A stretch of 64,000 bases of DNA, from assembly GCF_009870125.1 (NCBI RefSeq), contig NC_046681.1:26558001-26622000 (forward strand), in the 5' to 3' direction. The notes beneath the pieces were generated by a model. The model ran no database searches and was not told where the DNA came from. It saw only the letters and a program-made list of their open reading frames with translations. Made by a program: the position numbers and the translations under genes. Positions 11,976-23,077 of the stretch are shown in pieces; position 1 is the stretch's first letter, and every line of letters begins with the position of its first letter. Source of the DNA: Drosophila pseudoobscura. Taxonomy: Eukaryota > Arthropoda > Insecta > Diptera > Drosophilidae.

Positions 11976-14580
11976 AATTCTATAAATGTTAAGTTTAATA
12001 AGCAGTGTTTTTCGTATGTGTTAAGTGTTATTTGAGTTTAAGGCGAGAATGATATGGACCGGCGAATGATGATGATCGTGATGATATATCGAATGTACTA
12101 ATTGTTGTAAAGTGCGCTTACATTATGCCTTCTTTGTATATGATTTTCTACTTGTATTTGTATTCCAATCTTTGTTCTGTTGTTACCTTTCGATATTGTG
12201 TTTTTTGTGGGGCTTAGTCAAAATGTACAAGACAAGAACACTATTATGCAAGTACTCGTATGAGATGACGGAAGAGAATTTTGTGTCAAATTTTAATATT
12301 CCAAAATTTCAATTATCCTTATCCATATATATATATACTATATATTGTATTGCCTACTCCAACATTATACTTATGCCACACGATTATCAGAGTAATGCTT
12401 ATGTGAATGAACTATCTACTCCGATCCGAGTCGATGCTTTATTCGGATTGAAAACATTTAAGCAAGATTTCCATTGAACGATTTCCCAGCACTTTGTTCT
12501 GTAATTATGCTGTAATAGTTAATTATTCGATTGTATTTACAACAATTATAACCCTACCTATAAATATATGCATATATATACGATACGAACTTGTATTAGT
12601 CCTAAAAGTTACATTACAATAATTTACAACTAAATGAAATGTATTAAATTTAACTTAAATTAGAACAAAACGACACTTACGATTAATTATGCTATCTGCT
12701 AAACTCAAAAACAAAAACTAAAAACAAACAAAACAAAAAAAAAATATCAACACCAACTAATTCAAAACGAAAATAATACATAATGCATAATTTTTGAAAA
12801 CATTAAAAATTGCTTTTCTTCTTCTCCAACTCTCCCCTACTTCTCTCTTTTCCTTTCTCTTCTTAACCACTAAACCTTTTGGCCCATTTCGACTTTGTGC
12901 TAAATTTTCTTTTCGATTTAGCAACCAAGTCGATTGGGCTTGAAAGGAGCCTTAACCCTGGAGAGACCTGGCCATATGCAGCCGGCATATGGCTACTGGA
13001 TCGACACGTAGCGTGTGTATATATCTTAGCATAGGATGGGTAGCGGCCAACACCAAAAATAATATCGAAGTACACATTTGAATAATACAACTAACTGTCA
13101 AGAATCGTGTATTGTTTTACGTTTAAGATCATTGAAATCCGAATAATAATAAAACATAATTCAACGTTTACCGGAAGAAAAACCAAAAAAAAGAATAACT
13201 TTTTATTAGAAAAAAATTGAATATATACATAACATGTATGCCTATTTATTCAATCATATTGATTTGTGATAGATATCGAGATATAGCTGTAGAGTAAATT
13301 GTATCGATTTTTCTACAAGAAACGGAAAAGAAACTAGACATTCAAGATCCAGGCCTTAATGGGGAAACGTCTTCAGTTTAATACCATTTACTTTTTTCAG
13401 AAATTTTTTATTCTGGCCGTTACCCACTAATATATGTGTACAGACGTGCCAGAACATCCCAATCAAAAGGCAAACCTTTCTTCAAAAGCATGGTCCCCAT
13501 ATGTGAACTCCTTTAGAAGACCCAATTATATTTGAATTAAAATTGCCTTCACAAAACGTCTGGGTCCTGGGCAATCAGGATCCATTAAAGCTATCAAAGA
13601 GATGACCGGCCCAGCAGGTGATGAAATCGACACGCTCCACATGTATGTGTTTGAGACTCAATCGACTGCCGGCCTGTGCCCGCTCTAAACTTTTCACGGA
13701 TGGATTAGGCCACCCGTCCCCACCCCATAGAATGGGTGGGTATTGTGTGTACACCCACCGGGAGAATGGATGGGTGAATGGGTGAATGGGTGGGTGGGTG
13801 AGGGTCACAATGTGAGCAAGCCAAAGTGCCCTGCGTGGTTGTTCAGTTCAGCGTTGAACCCGGAGACCAGGCGTCCGCCATTTGCCATTGATACTTTTGC
13901 CAGCCGTTGGGCTTCAATTAACTTGTGTCAATATTGAGCCAGCCTAACAACTTGGCCAATATGTGGGGGTGGGTAGGGCAAGAGACAAGAGCGGACAAGG
14001 AATATGGGAAAACTGTACTGCATGCTCTACTTGCTAACTCAATCAGACTGGTTGGCCATGTTCAATGTTGGGTCGATGACTGTCAACTCCCAACCTCCCC
14101 ATCGACCTCTGCTTTCCTCGTTCTCTCTATCCCTCTCACAATCTACCCATCAGTTTTGGTCTCTTTCTGGCATTTATGTTTATGAATAATTTATGGCAGC
14201 GCCCAATCATGAGGCGAGGGAAAAAGTTGTACACGAAATGTTTTCGATAAATGCCAGACAGACACGCCCTTGCCAACGAATGCCCGGCCCTTCCACTCCC
14301 TCTATTTATAGCGAAAGCCCTCTTGAACGGACACCCACGGTTCTTGTTTTGTACTCCGCTTAATAGAGATGGCCGTGGGAGTAAATTATTGATAGAAACT
14401 ATGGCATTCCTTGGAAAATTTAATAATCTAAGGAAATTAGAATTGCAGTTAATAAGTTGGTAACGTAACTACAAAACTTTTACCGATTTAATAAAATGTT
14501 AAAACATTCATCCAACTGACAAACGGAATGCATATATAAAATAAATGTACGCCAACATAAAAGCAGGAACGCAGGGCCAC
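11976..14580. other. Non-coding DNA between Wdr62 and a minus-strand gene
   Basis: No family-like ORF. It holds AT-rich DNA and a short G/T-rich tetramer-like tract (GGGT/GAAT units) around 13,760-13,800. The 121-codon ORF at 12,112 is biased, lacks homology and lies just past the Wdr62 end, so it is not called. Confidence 0.6.
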
Positions 14581-14907
14581 TCAAAAGACCACTTCGCAAT
14601 CCGTCAGGGTGTAGAAAAATGACGACACACAAGCACTGCTGCCATGGGATTGATTATGGTTATACCTTCTGGTCAGATACGCTGTGAGGATGGGTATCAC
14701 TCCCAGCACAGCTCCAAGGGCGATGAGAACGTTCCGTTTATTGAACATTTTGTGCACCACCGGCGAAATCAAAGCCAATCGAATCTTGTGGCCGCAGTGA
14801 CAGCATGGAATCTTGTTGACTATATCAAGTATATCCGTCACTCGCTTCATCTCGTTCTTTGTGTAGATCAGAGACAGATCATCCTTTAACTTTTGCACCT
14901 CGGTCAT
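14581..14907 (-). CDS. Unrecognised 108-residue protein with one membrane segment
   Basis: Single-exon ORF opening with ATG at 14,907. Residues 1-32 are charged and look helical (possible short amphipathic or coiled segment). Residues 34-41 hold a CCHCGH cluster. Residues ~59-77 form one hydrophobic helix (NVLIALGAVLGVIPI region) followed by a basic TRR stop-transfer. The tail carries two further cysteines. I do not recognise the family. Support for reality is indirect: a sensible start, a membrane helix with basic flank, and location between genes. The neighbouring Lifeguard gene is on the same strand, with about 525 bp between its stop and this start. It could be a fast-evolving fly membrane protein or a chance ORF. 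Confidence 0.55.
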   Translation of the reverse strand: MTEVQKLKDDLSLIYTKNEMKRVTDILDIVNKIPCCHCGHKIRLALISPVVHKMFNKRNVLIALGAVLGVIPILTAYLTRRYNHNQSHGSSACVSSFFYTLTDCEVVF

Positions 14908-15034
14908 GATTGAAGCTTTTTTTAGTTTTTGTTATTTTCTTTTTGTAAATACAGATCTTTAATGTTTCGGAAATGTATTGACAATGTAGCAATGATTTAG
15001 GGAATTTGAGGGAAAACTCAGTACAGTCAAAATA

Positions 15035-15050
15035 TTTTGATCGATCAAAA
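15035..15050. repeat. 16-bp perfect palindrome TTTTGATCGATCAAAA
   Basis: Exact self-complement upstream (about 130 bp) of the minus-strand ATG at 14,907 and within the interval downstream of the Lifeguard gene. Could be a dimer binding site; function unknown. Confidence 0.5.
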
Positions 15051-15289
15051 GACCGGCAAACATTATCAGAAGTAAAATATTACAGAAACTATATTACTGA
15101 TCAAATCTGTCCTTGCGGAAAGAGTTTTGGTATGTGGATCCTAAAGAATGCTATGCTTTCATAAAAAAATCTTCAACGTCCTGGTATTCGTGTCTATTTA
15201 TTCTTGTGTTTATACACGAGTGGAAACAGCTAAAATATTTTACAATTTGCCGGGCCTTGCCAGGGCTCACAACGTTACCGCTGCTTCTT

Positions 15290-15295
15290 TTTATT
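15290..15295 (-). terminator. Poly(A) signal for the Lifeguard gene
   Basis: AATAAA on the minus strand (TTTATT on the plus strand) about 140 nt after the TAG/TGA-side end of the Lifeguard coding region. A second TTTATT lies near 15,195. Position approximate by eye. Confidence 0.4.
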
Positions 15296-15431
15296 TATCT
15301 GCGTATCCTTCAAGTTTTCGCGGTGATAAACGCTATTGAGTTTATAGACGATAGATAGTGTAATCCTTAATTTACATACATTTACAAATTTGCACTTAAA
15401 ATTCAAATCAGCACAATAAATACTCGTAATT

Positions 15432-16297
15432 CTACTCATCAAGTAAGCCAAGTAACAGGAGTATGTAGTAGAACAATTGAATAATGTCAATGTAGATAGA
15501 GAGGGCAGCTAGTATGTAGTCCTCCTCATCGTACTGGTTCTTATGTTTACCGCCAATCATCATCTGTATGTCCACCACCAGATACAGGGAGAACACCAAT
15601 ATTCCAAGGCTGCAGAATAAAATGAGCAGCCAGAACGATCGGTAGAAGAACATAACAATAGCCATTACAAACAAGACAAGACAAAAAATCAGCAGATATG
15701 GACCACAGCCGGTGAAGTCGCAGGGAGCGAACCGAGCGAACAGGGCCAGAGCCACCACCAGGAGGGCCGTATAGCCAATGGCCATTAACACCTAATCATT
15801 TAGGAAATGGAACATATGTAGGGGAAATTTAGTGAATCACGCCCAGAGCGGATGGATGGCTCACCTGAGAGGGCAAATATCTCATTGATATAAAGGATAT
15901 TAAAATGGACTCCCCAGCGACAAATATCATGAGCAGGATATAATTAATCGGCTTCTTGCGGAAAAGGAAGGGGCAATAGCAACACATAATCAGAATTACT
16001 AATGTGGCGGCGATGGCCACAATGACAATCCAAGAATTTCTGTACAGCCAACTTTTGGCGTCTTCATTAGTCACAAATATTGCCAAAATTGCTGTCGTCG
16101 CAAGTAGCATACACTGTGGTGCAGACAGACGAGGATATCAAATGATGTCTCTTTTCATGCCGGATTGCCCGATGGCATCTTTAACTTACTGCCGTTATCA
16201 AACAGACTTTCATAATGAAACTGCGCCTAGTCGATTTATCCTCGAACACATTTTCGTATGTCAAGTCATGGGTGCTGTCTTGTGCGCAGCAAGGCAT
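15432..16297 (-). CDS. Lifeguard/TMBIM family (Bax inhibitor-1-like) seven-helix membrane protein
   Basis: Lifeguard proteins sit in Golgi/ER and related membranes, act as calcium leak channels and dampen stress-induced cell death. Three exons join in frame: 16297-16190, 16113-15865 and 15791-15432, with GT-AG introns of 76 and 73 nt, giving about 238 residues, the normal family length. The short N-terminus is followed by a typical RR-x-F-I-x-K-V entry into helix 1 (~28-52). Further helices lie near 61-81, 90-112, 119-139, 144-163, 166-188 and 212-235. The family signature is present: a DIQ-M-I-GG-KH loop, then E-E-DYI-AALS-YIDII before the last helix, including the aspartates linked to pH/calcium gating. 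Four or more paralogues exist in flies; I cannot say which this is, so no symbol is given. Confidence 0.93.
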
Positions 16298-18281
16298 CTT
16301 TGCTGTTGGATGTCGCCCTCTCTCTTTTTGTTTTTACTTTATTATTAATTTTGAATTTGTTATTCTATTTGTGTTTTTGTGACGGCAAAAAAAAAGTTAA
16401 CTTAATTTCGATCAGTACAGCCAGCGAATACTAGAATGGAGAATGCTCTCAGAGAACAGGTTGCATCTTCGATTAAGTACACTTTCTATACTTTTGGGCA
16501 ATCTAATTATTAATAGGGTCTTAAACTTTTTGCAGGCCCTTCCTTTTGCTGGTACCAGCAATATGAACAATCTGTCGAAACAATCTTTAGGTCGTAACAT
16601 CTTTAGTATTAAATCATTCGGACAAAATTGATAAAGATTGGGCAAATATATTACTAGTATACAGCTGACATATCAAAAATCAATCGTCAGACTGTCCAAG
16701 AGCTGTAGTTCAATATGTTTCTTCATATTTCAGACAATTATGATCAAAATCGTATGGCCTAATCATAATTCTTCTCAAGGAATCATGAATCTACAAGAGT
16801 ATCTGAAGCTTGCGACGCTTGTTTGCTATAATCAAAGAATTTCTCTCAGTGCTTCAAAACTGTAAGATAGCAACTGGCTAGAACATCTCTAGCCACAGCC
16901 ACAACTTGAAAGCACATGAAACTAATTAATAGAAAGTCGGTGCTACGGATTTTGCCACGTAATGAGGGACGCCTCAATGCCCGGCAATATGCTTTATGCC
17001 GCTGGGGAGGTGTTTGAGGGGGAGGGAAGGCAGAGCCTTTGGGCTAGATAAAGGGCATGCAAACCACTCGGATATTCAGCATATTCATAACTTGTCAGGC
17101 AGCACAAACTGGCAGCGGGGCGGGCGCTCTTTTTTTGTCCTCAGGTGTGAATAAGCGTGTAAGAAGTTGACATAAAGCCGCCAACGGGCGACTGACGACT
17201 GTCGGCCCAGGACGTATATAAGCGACAGGCGACAAGCGAGAAGCGAGAAGCGACAATGGCAACAACAGGAAGGAGGAGAGCGCTCTGAAGCTGCATTGGA
17301 AGCCGCTGAACCGCACTAATTGAGCCGCGTTACGTCGAGTTGAATGCATTTCAATGTGTTGCCAAGCATCATGCAGATCCCATCATATATTGTCATCATT
17401 TTGTATCTTCTCACCTCGGTCCATAATGGGCCCGAGCCCTGGGAAATCGAGCAACTGCTCTGCACATAACCAAACTGACCCGAGACCTGAGACCCCCATC
17501 AGCTGCACTTGCTACATTCTGATTTGGATTGTTATTATATTTGACAATATGTTCAACAATATAGGATGGAATAAGAGTGGTCAGAGTTGTAGAGCAAAAC
17601 GACAGATATTGATATTATATTGGGTTGTATGGCACGTTTCCTTCTTTGATAAGATTCCACTATACTTAATATACTTAGCTCACACAAAAATCACTTGAAA
17701 GTATGAGAAGTTTAGTTAGGATATTTCTTTCAACAGAAAAGTAAAGTGCATACCTTTCATTATGGAGCGGAAATCGTTTTTATCTAGTCATATCTAGTCC
17801 AAATATAAAGTATTCTAAAGTAAAAGATCGTCAGAAAAACGACCCATAAAAGTCTCCCCCCACAAACCCTTTCAGATATCCTTTAAGAACATTCTAAATC
17901 TCTACTAGACTATCCAAAGAAATCAGAAGAAAGATTAATGTAAAAGCACTCTTTTCCAAAGAACTTATCTTCACTTTTTGGTGTACACAAATTTCTTGCA
18001 GTGTAATCTACACATCCTACCCATCCTTCACACACAAAAGAAACAGAAACCAAACTATAAGTACTCATACTCATATATAGAATGCCATAATGCTCGCATC
18101 TTCAGCCCCTGTGGTTTCCTTTTTTTAATGGTAGCCAGCCATTGACATGAGAGACATGGGACATGGGATATGGGACTCATTCGAAGCGTAGGAGGATAAA
18201 GTCGTGTCATAGTTCAGAGAGCGCGAGCGCGGGGTCGACACCTCGACAATTAACGACACAATTACCGAACAGCGAAGGTTC

Positions 18282-18285
<4 letters not shown>

Positions 18286-18314
<29 letters not shown>
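18286..18314. repeat. (CGT)n trinucleotide microsatellite, ~9.7 units
   Basis: Uninterrupted CGT units in intergenic DNA. On the opposite strand it reads as a run of Asp codons in a short ORF, which is not a gene. Confidence 0.9.
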
Positions 18315-21300
18315 GCTGTCAACAGCTCGGGCCACGGCTCGGCGTGGGTTAAGTGTTTTTGCCAGCACATTGTCAGGAGGCAGGAACCAGAAGCAGAGAG
18401 TGATACACTTACATGGCCATTAAGATGGTGATGCCTCGTAATTGAAAGGAAAATGCAGCTTTAGCTTTTTAAGAAATTATAATCACAGCAGATGCGCTCA
18501 CAAGGAGATGAACAGAGGCAGAGTACAGTGCAGTGCAGAGCCGAGAGCCGAGAGCCGAGATACAAGATACAAAGCTGATAGGTCACAGCATTAAGCCAGA
18601 CAATGCCCTGGCATCATCGTCCTGTCCGTTCGCGGGAAGATCCCCTCACTTAAGGGCGTAATCATAACCGGAAGAGATTACGCTGCAATTCACGCTCGAC
18701 TGCTGTGTCGATGCTTAGCGGGGAGTGAGACCCTCCAGCCATCCAGTCATCCAGCCATCCAACCATCCATCCTTCTCTGCATCCATCTAGACCCATTGTT
18801 CCCCGCTTTTGTAGGTGATAAGCGCAGTCGTTGTCTGCGAAATTTCATTTCTCCCCTCGCATTTCTGCTGCTGCTGTGGTTGCTGCTAAACAATGGAATT
18901 GGATTATAATTTTTTTAGCTGTGCTGTGGGCGAGGTGCTCGAGTGCTCCGCTCAGACACATCTTCTTTTGCTCTATTTTGATTTTATTTTTTCCTGATTC
19001 CTCGATTCCTTGTTGCGTGCTTGAGTTGTTGAGGGCGTGGCTGCACCCTTGGAGCGATACAAATTATTGATATGCAAAAAAATACATCAGTTCGAAATAG
19101 TTATGGTCTGATTTTTGATGGCGCCTGGGGAAATTGTTTATGGCGGGTAAACAGATTTATGATATCTAAAAAAAAGTCATAAATATGGTGGAACTAATCA
19201 TACTTTTGGGGTAATTGGAGTTGTTGAGGGTGGAACCCAGGAAGAAAATTTATTTGGGGATGAGTAATTGAAGGACTTGAGGTAGTGGTAGCCTCAATTT
19301 GTTGCATTTGGAATCTATACTTACTAAGAACTTTCTTAATAAAATATATATCCCCCGAGCAGGGTTTTAAGGAATCCGGATAAGAGTGAATTTAAGAAAT
19401 TACATCGTAAAATTGCCAATTGCTGGCATATTATTCTAGCCGAGTTCCAGCTCAGGTTAAAAATAAGTAGCATTATATGATAGAGAAGATAGGATTATTG
19501 AGGAACTTAACTAATTCTTATTCCTCGAAAGAAAGGGAATAATTTAATTAAAAGTAATCCAAGCCCTTGAGCCTCCTTTCACTCCTTCTCTAATGAGCTG
19601 TAACCTACCGAAACCTCTACATAACTACCCGCCTCCCTTCAAACCACTGATTAGCTTTGGCAACAAAACAAACTTCCATTTTGACGGCTATCAATTGATA
19701 TTAATTAGCTTAATTAATGTCATTTGGCTGAGTTGCCAAAAGCGGATGGAATCGACTCAATGAAGTGCCAAGGCGTCATGCATAACCGAGCTGAAAAGTG
19801 GGAAAAAGTGGAGTAGTATTATCCGGAATAGATCTGCATGATGCGGATGCGGCTGCGGATGGGGCAACCACAAGCCAGCCAGCCAACCGCGTCGTTCAAT
19901 TAGCCAAATAAGTCAGTTTTGTGTCAATGCGATTGTTGGTGGGAGAGGGGGCCTTATGGAGATGGTAGATGATGGATACTCGAATGGTCGCTTAGGCGTG
20001 CATAAGGCAAACATCAAAAGGAAATCAGGAACCCAGGACGAGAGAGAACGGACAGCATGACAAAAAGTGAAGGACCATTCACATTCATTCCACAATTGGG
20101 GGTTGTCCTTCGACTTCCTCTCACACTTGCACGATGACGATGATGCTGGGCATTATGATAGGAATCATCATCGAGCGCATCGCAGCTCCGAGCTTCGAGC
20201 TCTCGCTCTCTGAGGTTCAAAAGAACGCCGCGAGGCGGTGTCAAAAGTCATCTAAAAATTGGGCACAAGCTTCCTTTTGTGTGTGCGTACAGACTGTCAA
20301 CTGAATGGCCCTGAAGGAGGAGGAGGAGGAAGTGGAGGGCAAAACCTGTCAGTGGGCGGTGTGCTTGAGCATATGCTGAGGGTCCACTGTAAGTCACAAT
20401 GACGATGGAACCCAAAAAGGATCTTTGGATATTTGCATAAAAAAGAACGCATTGCATCGCTTGATTTCGCTTTTCGTTCCCATTTCCTCCCATTCGATTC
20501 GATTCCATTTCCATTTGAATTATTCATATACCCTGACACCCCACCACTCTATAGAAAGAGCGAGCAGGGGTGAGGGTGAGCATCGAGAAATGTCAACTCA
20601 AGTGGTCGTCACATGCGACATATCCGACAGGGGTATTACGGATTAGTGCAAGTCTGCTGGATGTCAAGAAATCAAAGTCAGTGGGAGGACAATCATATTT
20701 TTCAATGAACATAAATATTTCTAAATAAATATTCCCAGTTTTAAGTGCCATATAATTAATAATTTCCTCCAATCTCCCGCAATCCTTCCGTAGCGCGTGT
20801 CTTACGTCTTCCTATGATATAGGGGCACTCTATGAAACTATGTGTAAGCTCCAGAAAGTAGTTTTCTTTATTAAGAAAATACACAGCTCTTTTCGAGACG
20901 AGACTTCTTTGCGAAAAATCTATTAAAATACATGAAAAGCTTTAATAAATATAATTCTTGAAATAAAAGTATTCCCTATTCGTTGATGCCCAACACATAT
21001 GAATATTTCCCCATCTCGATTTGATTAATTGCTCTCTGCCCAAACATATTCTGACTGTCATTTGTGACACATCCTCACAAGCAAGGGGCCGGCAGTCCTA
21101 GCAGACACGGCGAGAGAGGGCACGCAGCCTGTGTTGCATTTTTATGAGCAGCCTCAAGAGCTCCGACTTCCATCTTTCAGTTTCAGTTTCAGTCCCAGAC
21201 AGAGACCAAGTCGGATTCTGTGCCGCCTTTTTCTTAGCAGCAGATCAAAGCGTTATGCAAATGACTTTGGCGTGTGCCAGGTCCTGCCTCTGGTGTCCTT

Positions 21301-21736
21301 AGTCCTTGCCACCTGCGGAGTTCCCCGAGTGGAACTGGGCTCCGTTGAGTGTCGAGTGGGGGCAGGCACAACCAGGCAGCTCGCCACTAATTAAGTTGCA
21401 AATGTCATGCGGCAGCCGGGACGACAGTTTAGAGCCCATTAAACGCGACTCTACTCTCTCGCGTAATGCAGCAATAATTGTTTTCATTAGGCGCTGGCAG
21501 CGCATCCATTTGCATTATTTACTCCCAGGATCGCAAACAATCTCAAGGGGATCCCTCATTCAGTTGCTCAGTTATTTGCATATGTGTGGGAAGGGAATTA
21601 AAATGGAGCCAGGGAAGAGAGAGATGGTTCCGGAGTAGGATTTGTCGTTTCAGATTACTTAAAGGGAAGCCTGTTTACAAAATTCAAACAAGTTCTCAGA
21701 AATAATTATCTATCATATTTTCAGACATATATGTAT

Positions 21737-21903
21737 TTATACCCTTTACTCGGATGAGGTATAGGGGTAGATTTTTGGGGAGAGTAGATGTATGTAGTAG
21801 AGCCAATTCAGCCATATCTGTCTGCCCGTCGCGTAATTCTCAGCGACACTACGAGCTAGAGCCATAAAATTTTGTATCCAGACTCCTGCCATATCACACT
21901 GAA
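21737..21903. mobile_element. Decayed dispersed-repeat fragment (DINE-1/INE-1 or SGM-IS-like)
   Basis: The order of short strings TATACCCTTTACTCG, GAGGTATAGGGGTA, then a TGTCTGCCCGTC tract, then GAGCTAGAGC and TTTTGTATCCAGACTCCTG resembles a repeat widespread in Drosophila euchromatin that I know from memory. No ORF, no clear terminal repeats or target-site duplication. The family name is uncertain. Confidence 0.4.
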
Positions 21904-22149
21904 TCAAGTATTAATTAAATTCCAGTTCATACATTTTATCCATGCCATAATACCACATCCAATCAATTATGAAAACGAAGTCCTTTATTTTTGAGATTTC
22001 CATCTTAATTCCATTCTTTGCATAGCATCCTACACCTATAAATTAATGCATATTTTGAATGATCTATCACAGAAGCTACCCTTCTCATACCTTTGATGCC
22101 CTCCATTCCCAAAATAAAACAATATTCCATTTAATAATTGAAGAATTGA

Positions 22150-22155
22150 TTTATT
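22150..22155 (-). terminator. erm: Candidate erm poly(A) signal
   Basis: AATAAA on the minus strand 923 nt downstream of the erm stop. It would give a 3' UTR of about 0.95 kb. Nothing else in 22,156-23,077 looks coding. Confidence 0.45.
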
Positions 22156-22394
22156 GCTTAAACATTATCAATAATATCACTTAAGTTCTAAACAATTTCA
22201 AAGCATCCATCGATTCGTTTGTTAAAATGTTCTTTAATTTTCGCCATGGATTAAACACAGACATCGAGGGCTAAATCTAGTACAACTCTAAGATACATTT
22301 GCAATGATGTAAATTGGTTGATAGATCCCTAAAACAGATGATGCTCGTAGACAATTCCGAAAACATTTCCTATATCAAAGCGCACTTCAGAGGA

Positions 22395-22417
22395 TCTGTG
22401 TAGCCGATCTACACAGA
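22395..22417 (-). other. Perfect 9-bp stem, 5-nt loop hairpin in the inferred erm 3' UTR
   Basis: The arms TCTGTGTAG and CTACACAGA are exact complements around a 5-nt loop. The transcript would carry it if the 3' UTR extends to ~22,150. It is too short for a miRNA precursor. Confidence 0.45.
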
Positions 22418-22598
22418 ACTCAGTGCGTGGTGGGGTAGGGAGACATTCAGAACTATCTAGATCGTACGATCGTACTTGTATCTATATATCTACACATAAA
22501 GAGAGCGATGCTTAGGTGTAAAGTGAGTATATCTAAGGGAATGCAACATCTATTAAGGGGGAACAATTCTTATATTGCTATTCTTTATATACAGTTAT

Positions 22599-22616
22599 AA
22601 TCACACACACACACAC
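22599..22616. repeat. (CA)n microsatellite
   Basis: Short CA dinucleotide run in the inferred erm 3' UTR (GT on the transcribed strand). Confidence 0.7.
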
Positions 22617-23077
22617 CTTTGGACACATATGAAAGAGTTATCATAGAGGGCGTGTTGAGCGGGTGGTTCATTATAATCAGTGAGTGGGGAGTATTGCACA
22701 AGTTGAAACCATTTGTTGGCTGTTGTTCTTTTTTGGGGGGTCCTGGTGGGTAGATCTGTATCTGGATCTCCTTCATCCTAGAAGAGTCCATTCAGGGCTC
22801 GTACAGCGCTGCTCAGGGCCGTGCAGGTTAGCTCTGGGGATGTCGAACCCCTCAGGGGTTCCCCTACTTCGTGAGAATCGCTTACAACGGTTGCTGTGGT
22901 GGTTGTGGTTGCAGCGGCTGCCGCTGCCACAAACTGCAGTCAATCGATGAGCAAATCGCTCCTGGCCGCCGAAGTGGCGGTGGATGTTGCCGTAGTTGTT
23001 ACCGTGGCCGTGGAGCCAGTCGTGGATATCGAAGCCGTAGCTGAAGCCGAATTAAGACTGTCCGCATAGTATCTCTG

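Larger units (their letters stand above)
16298..22149. other. Non-coding DNA between Lifeguard and erm
   Basis: About 5.9 kb with no family-like ORF. It includes a TATA-like string TATATAAG near 17,215-17,222 followed by GCGAC/GCGAG repeats, a CGT trinucleotide run at 18,286, CATCC-type repeats near 18,735-18,785, a GGA run near 20,310, and a decayed dispersed-element fragment near 21,740. It probably includes erm 3' regulatory DNA; that is inference from its position. Confidence 0.6.

Noticed and set aside
17210-17300. TATATAAG followed by a start-like ATG
   Set aside because: The ATG opens only ~10 codons and no gene follows; a TATA-like string alone is not enough.
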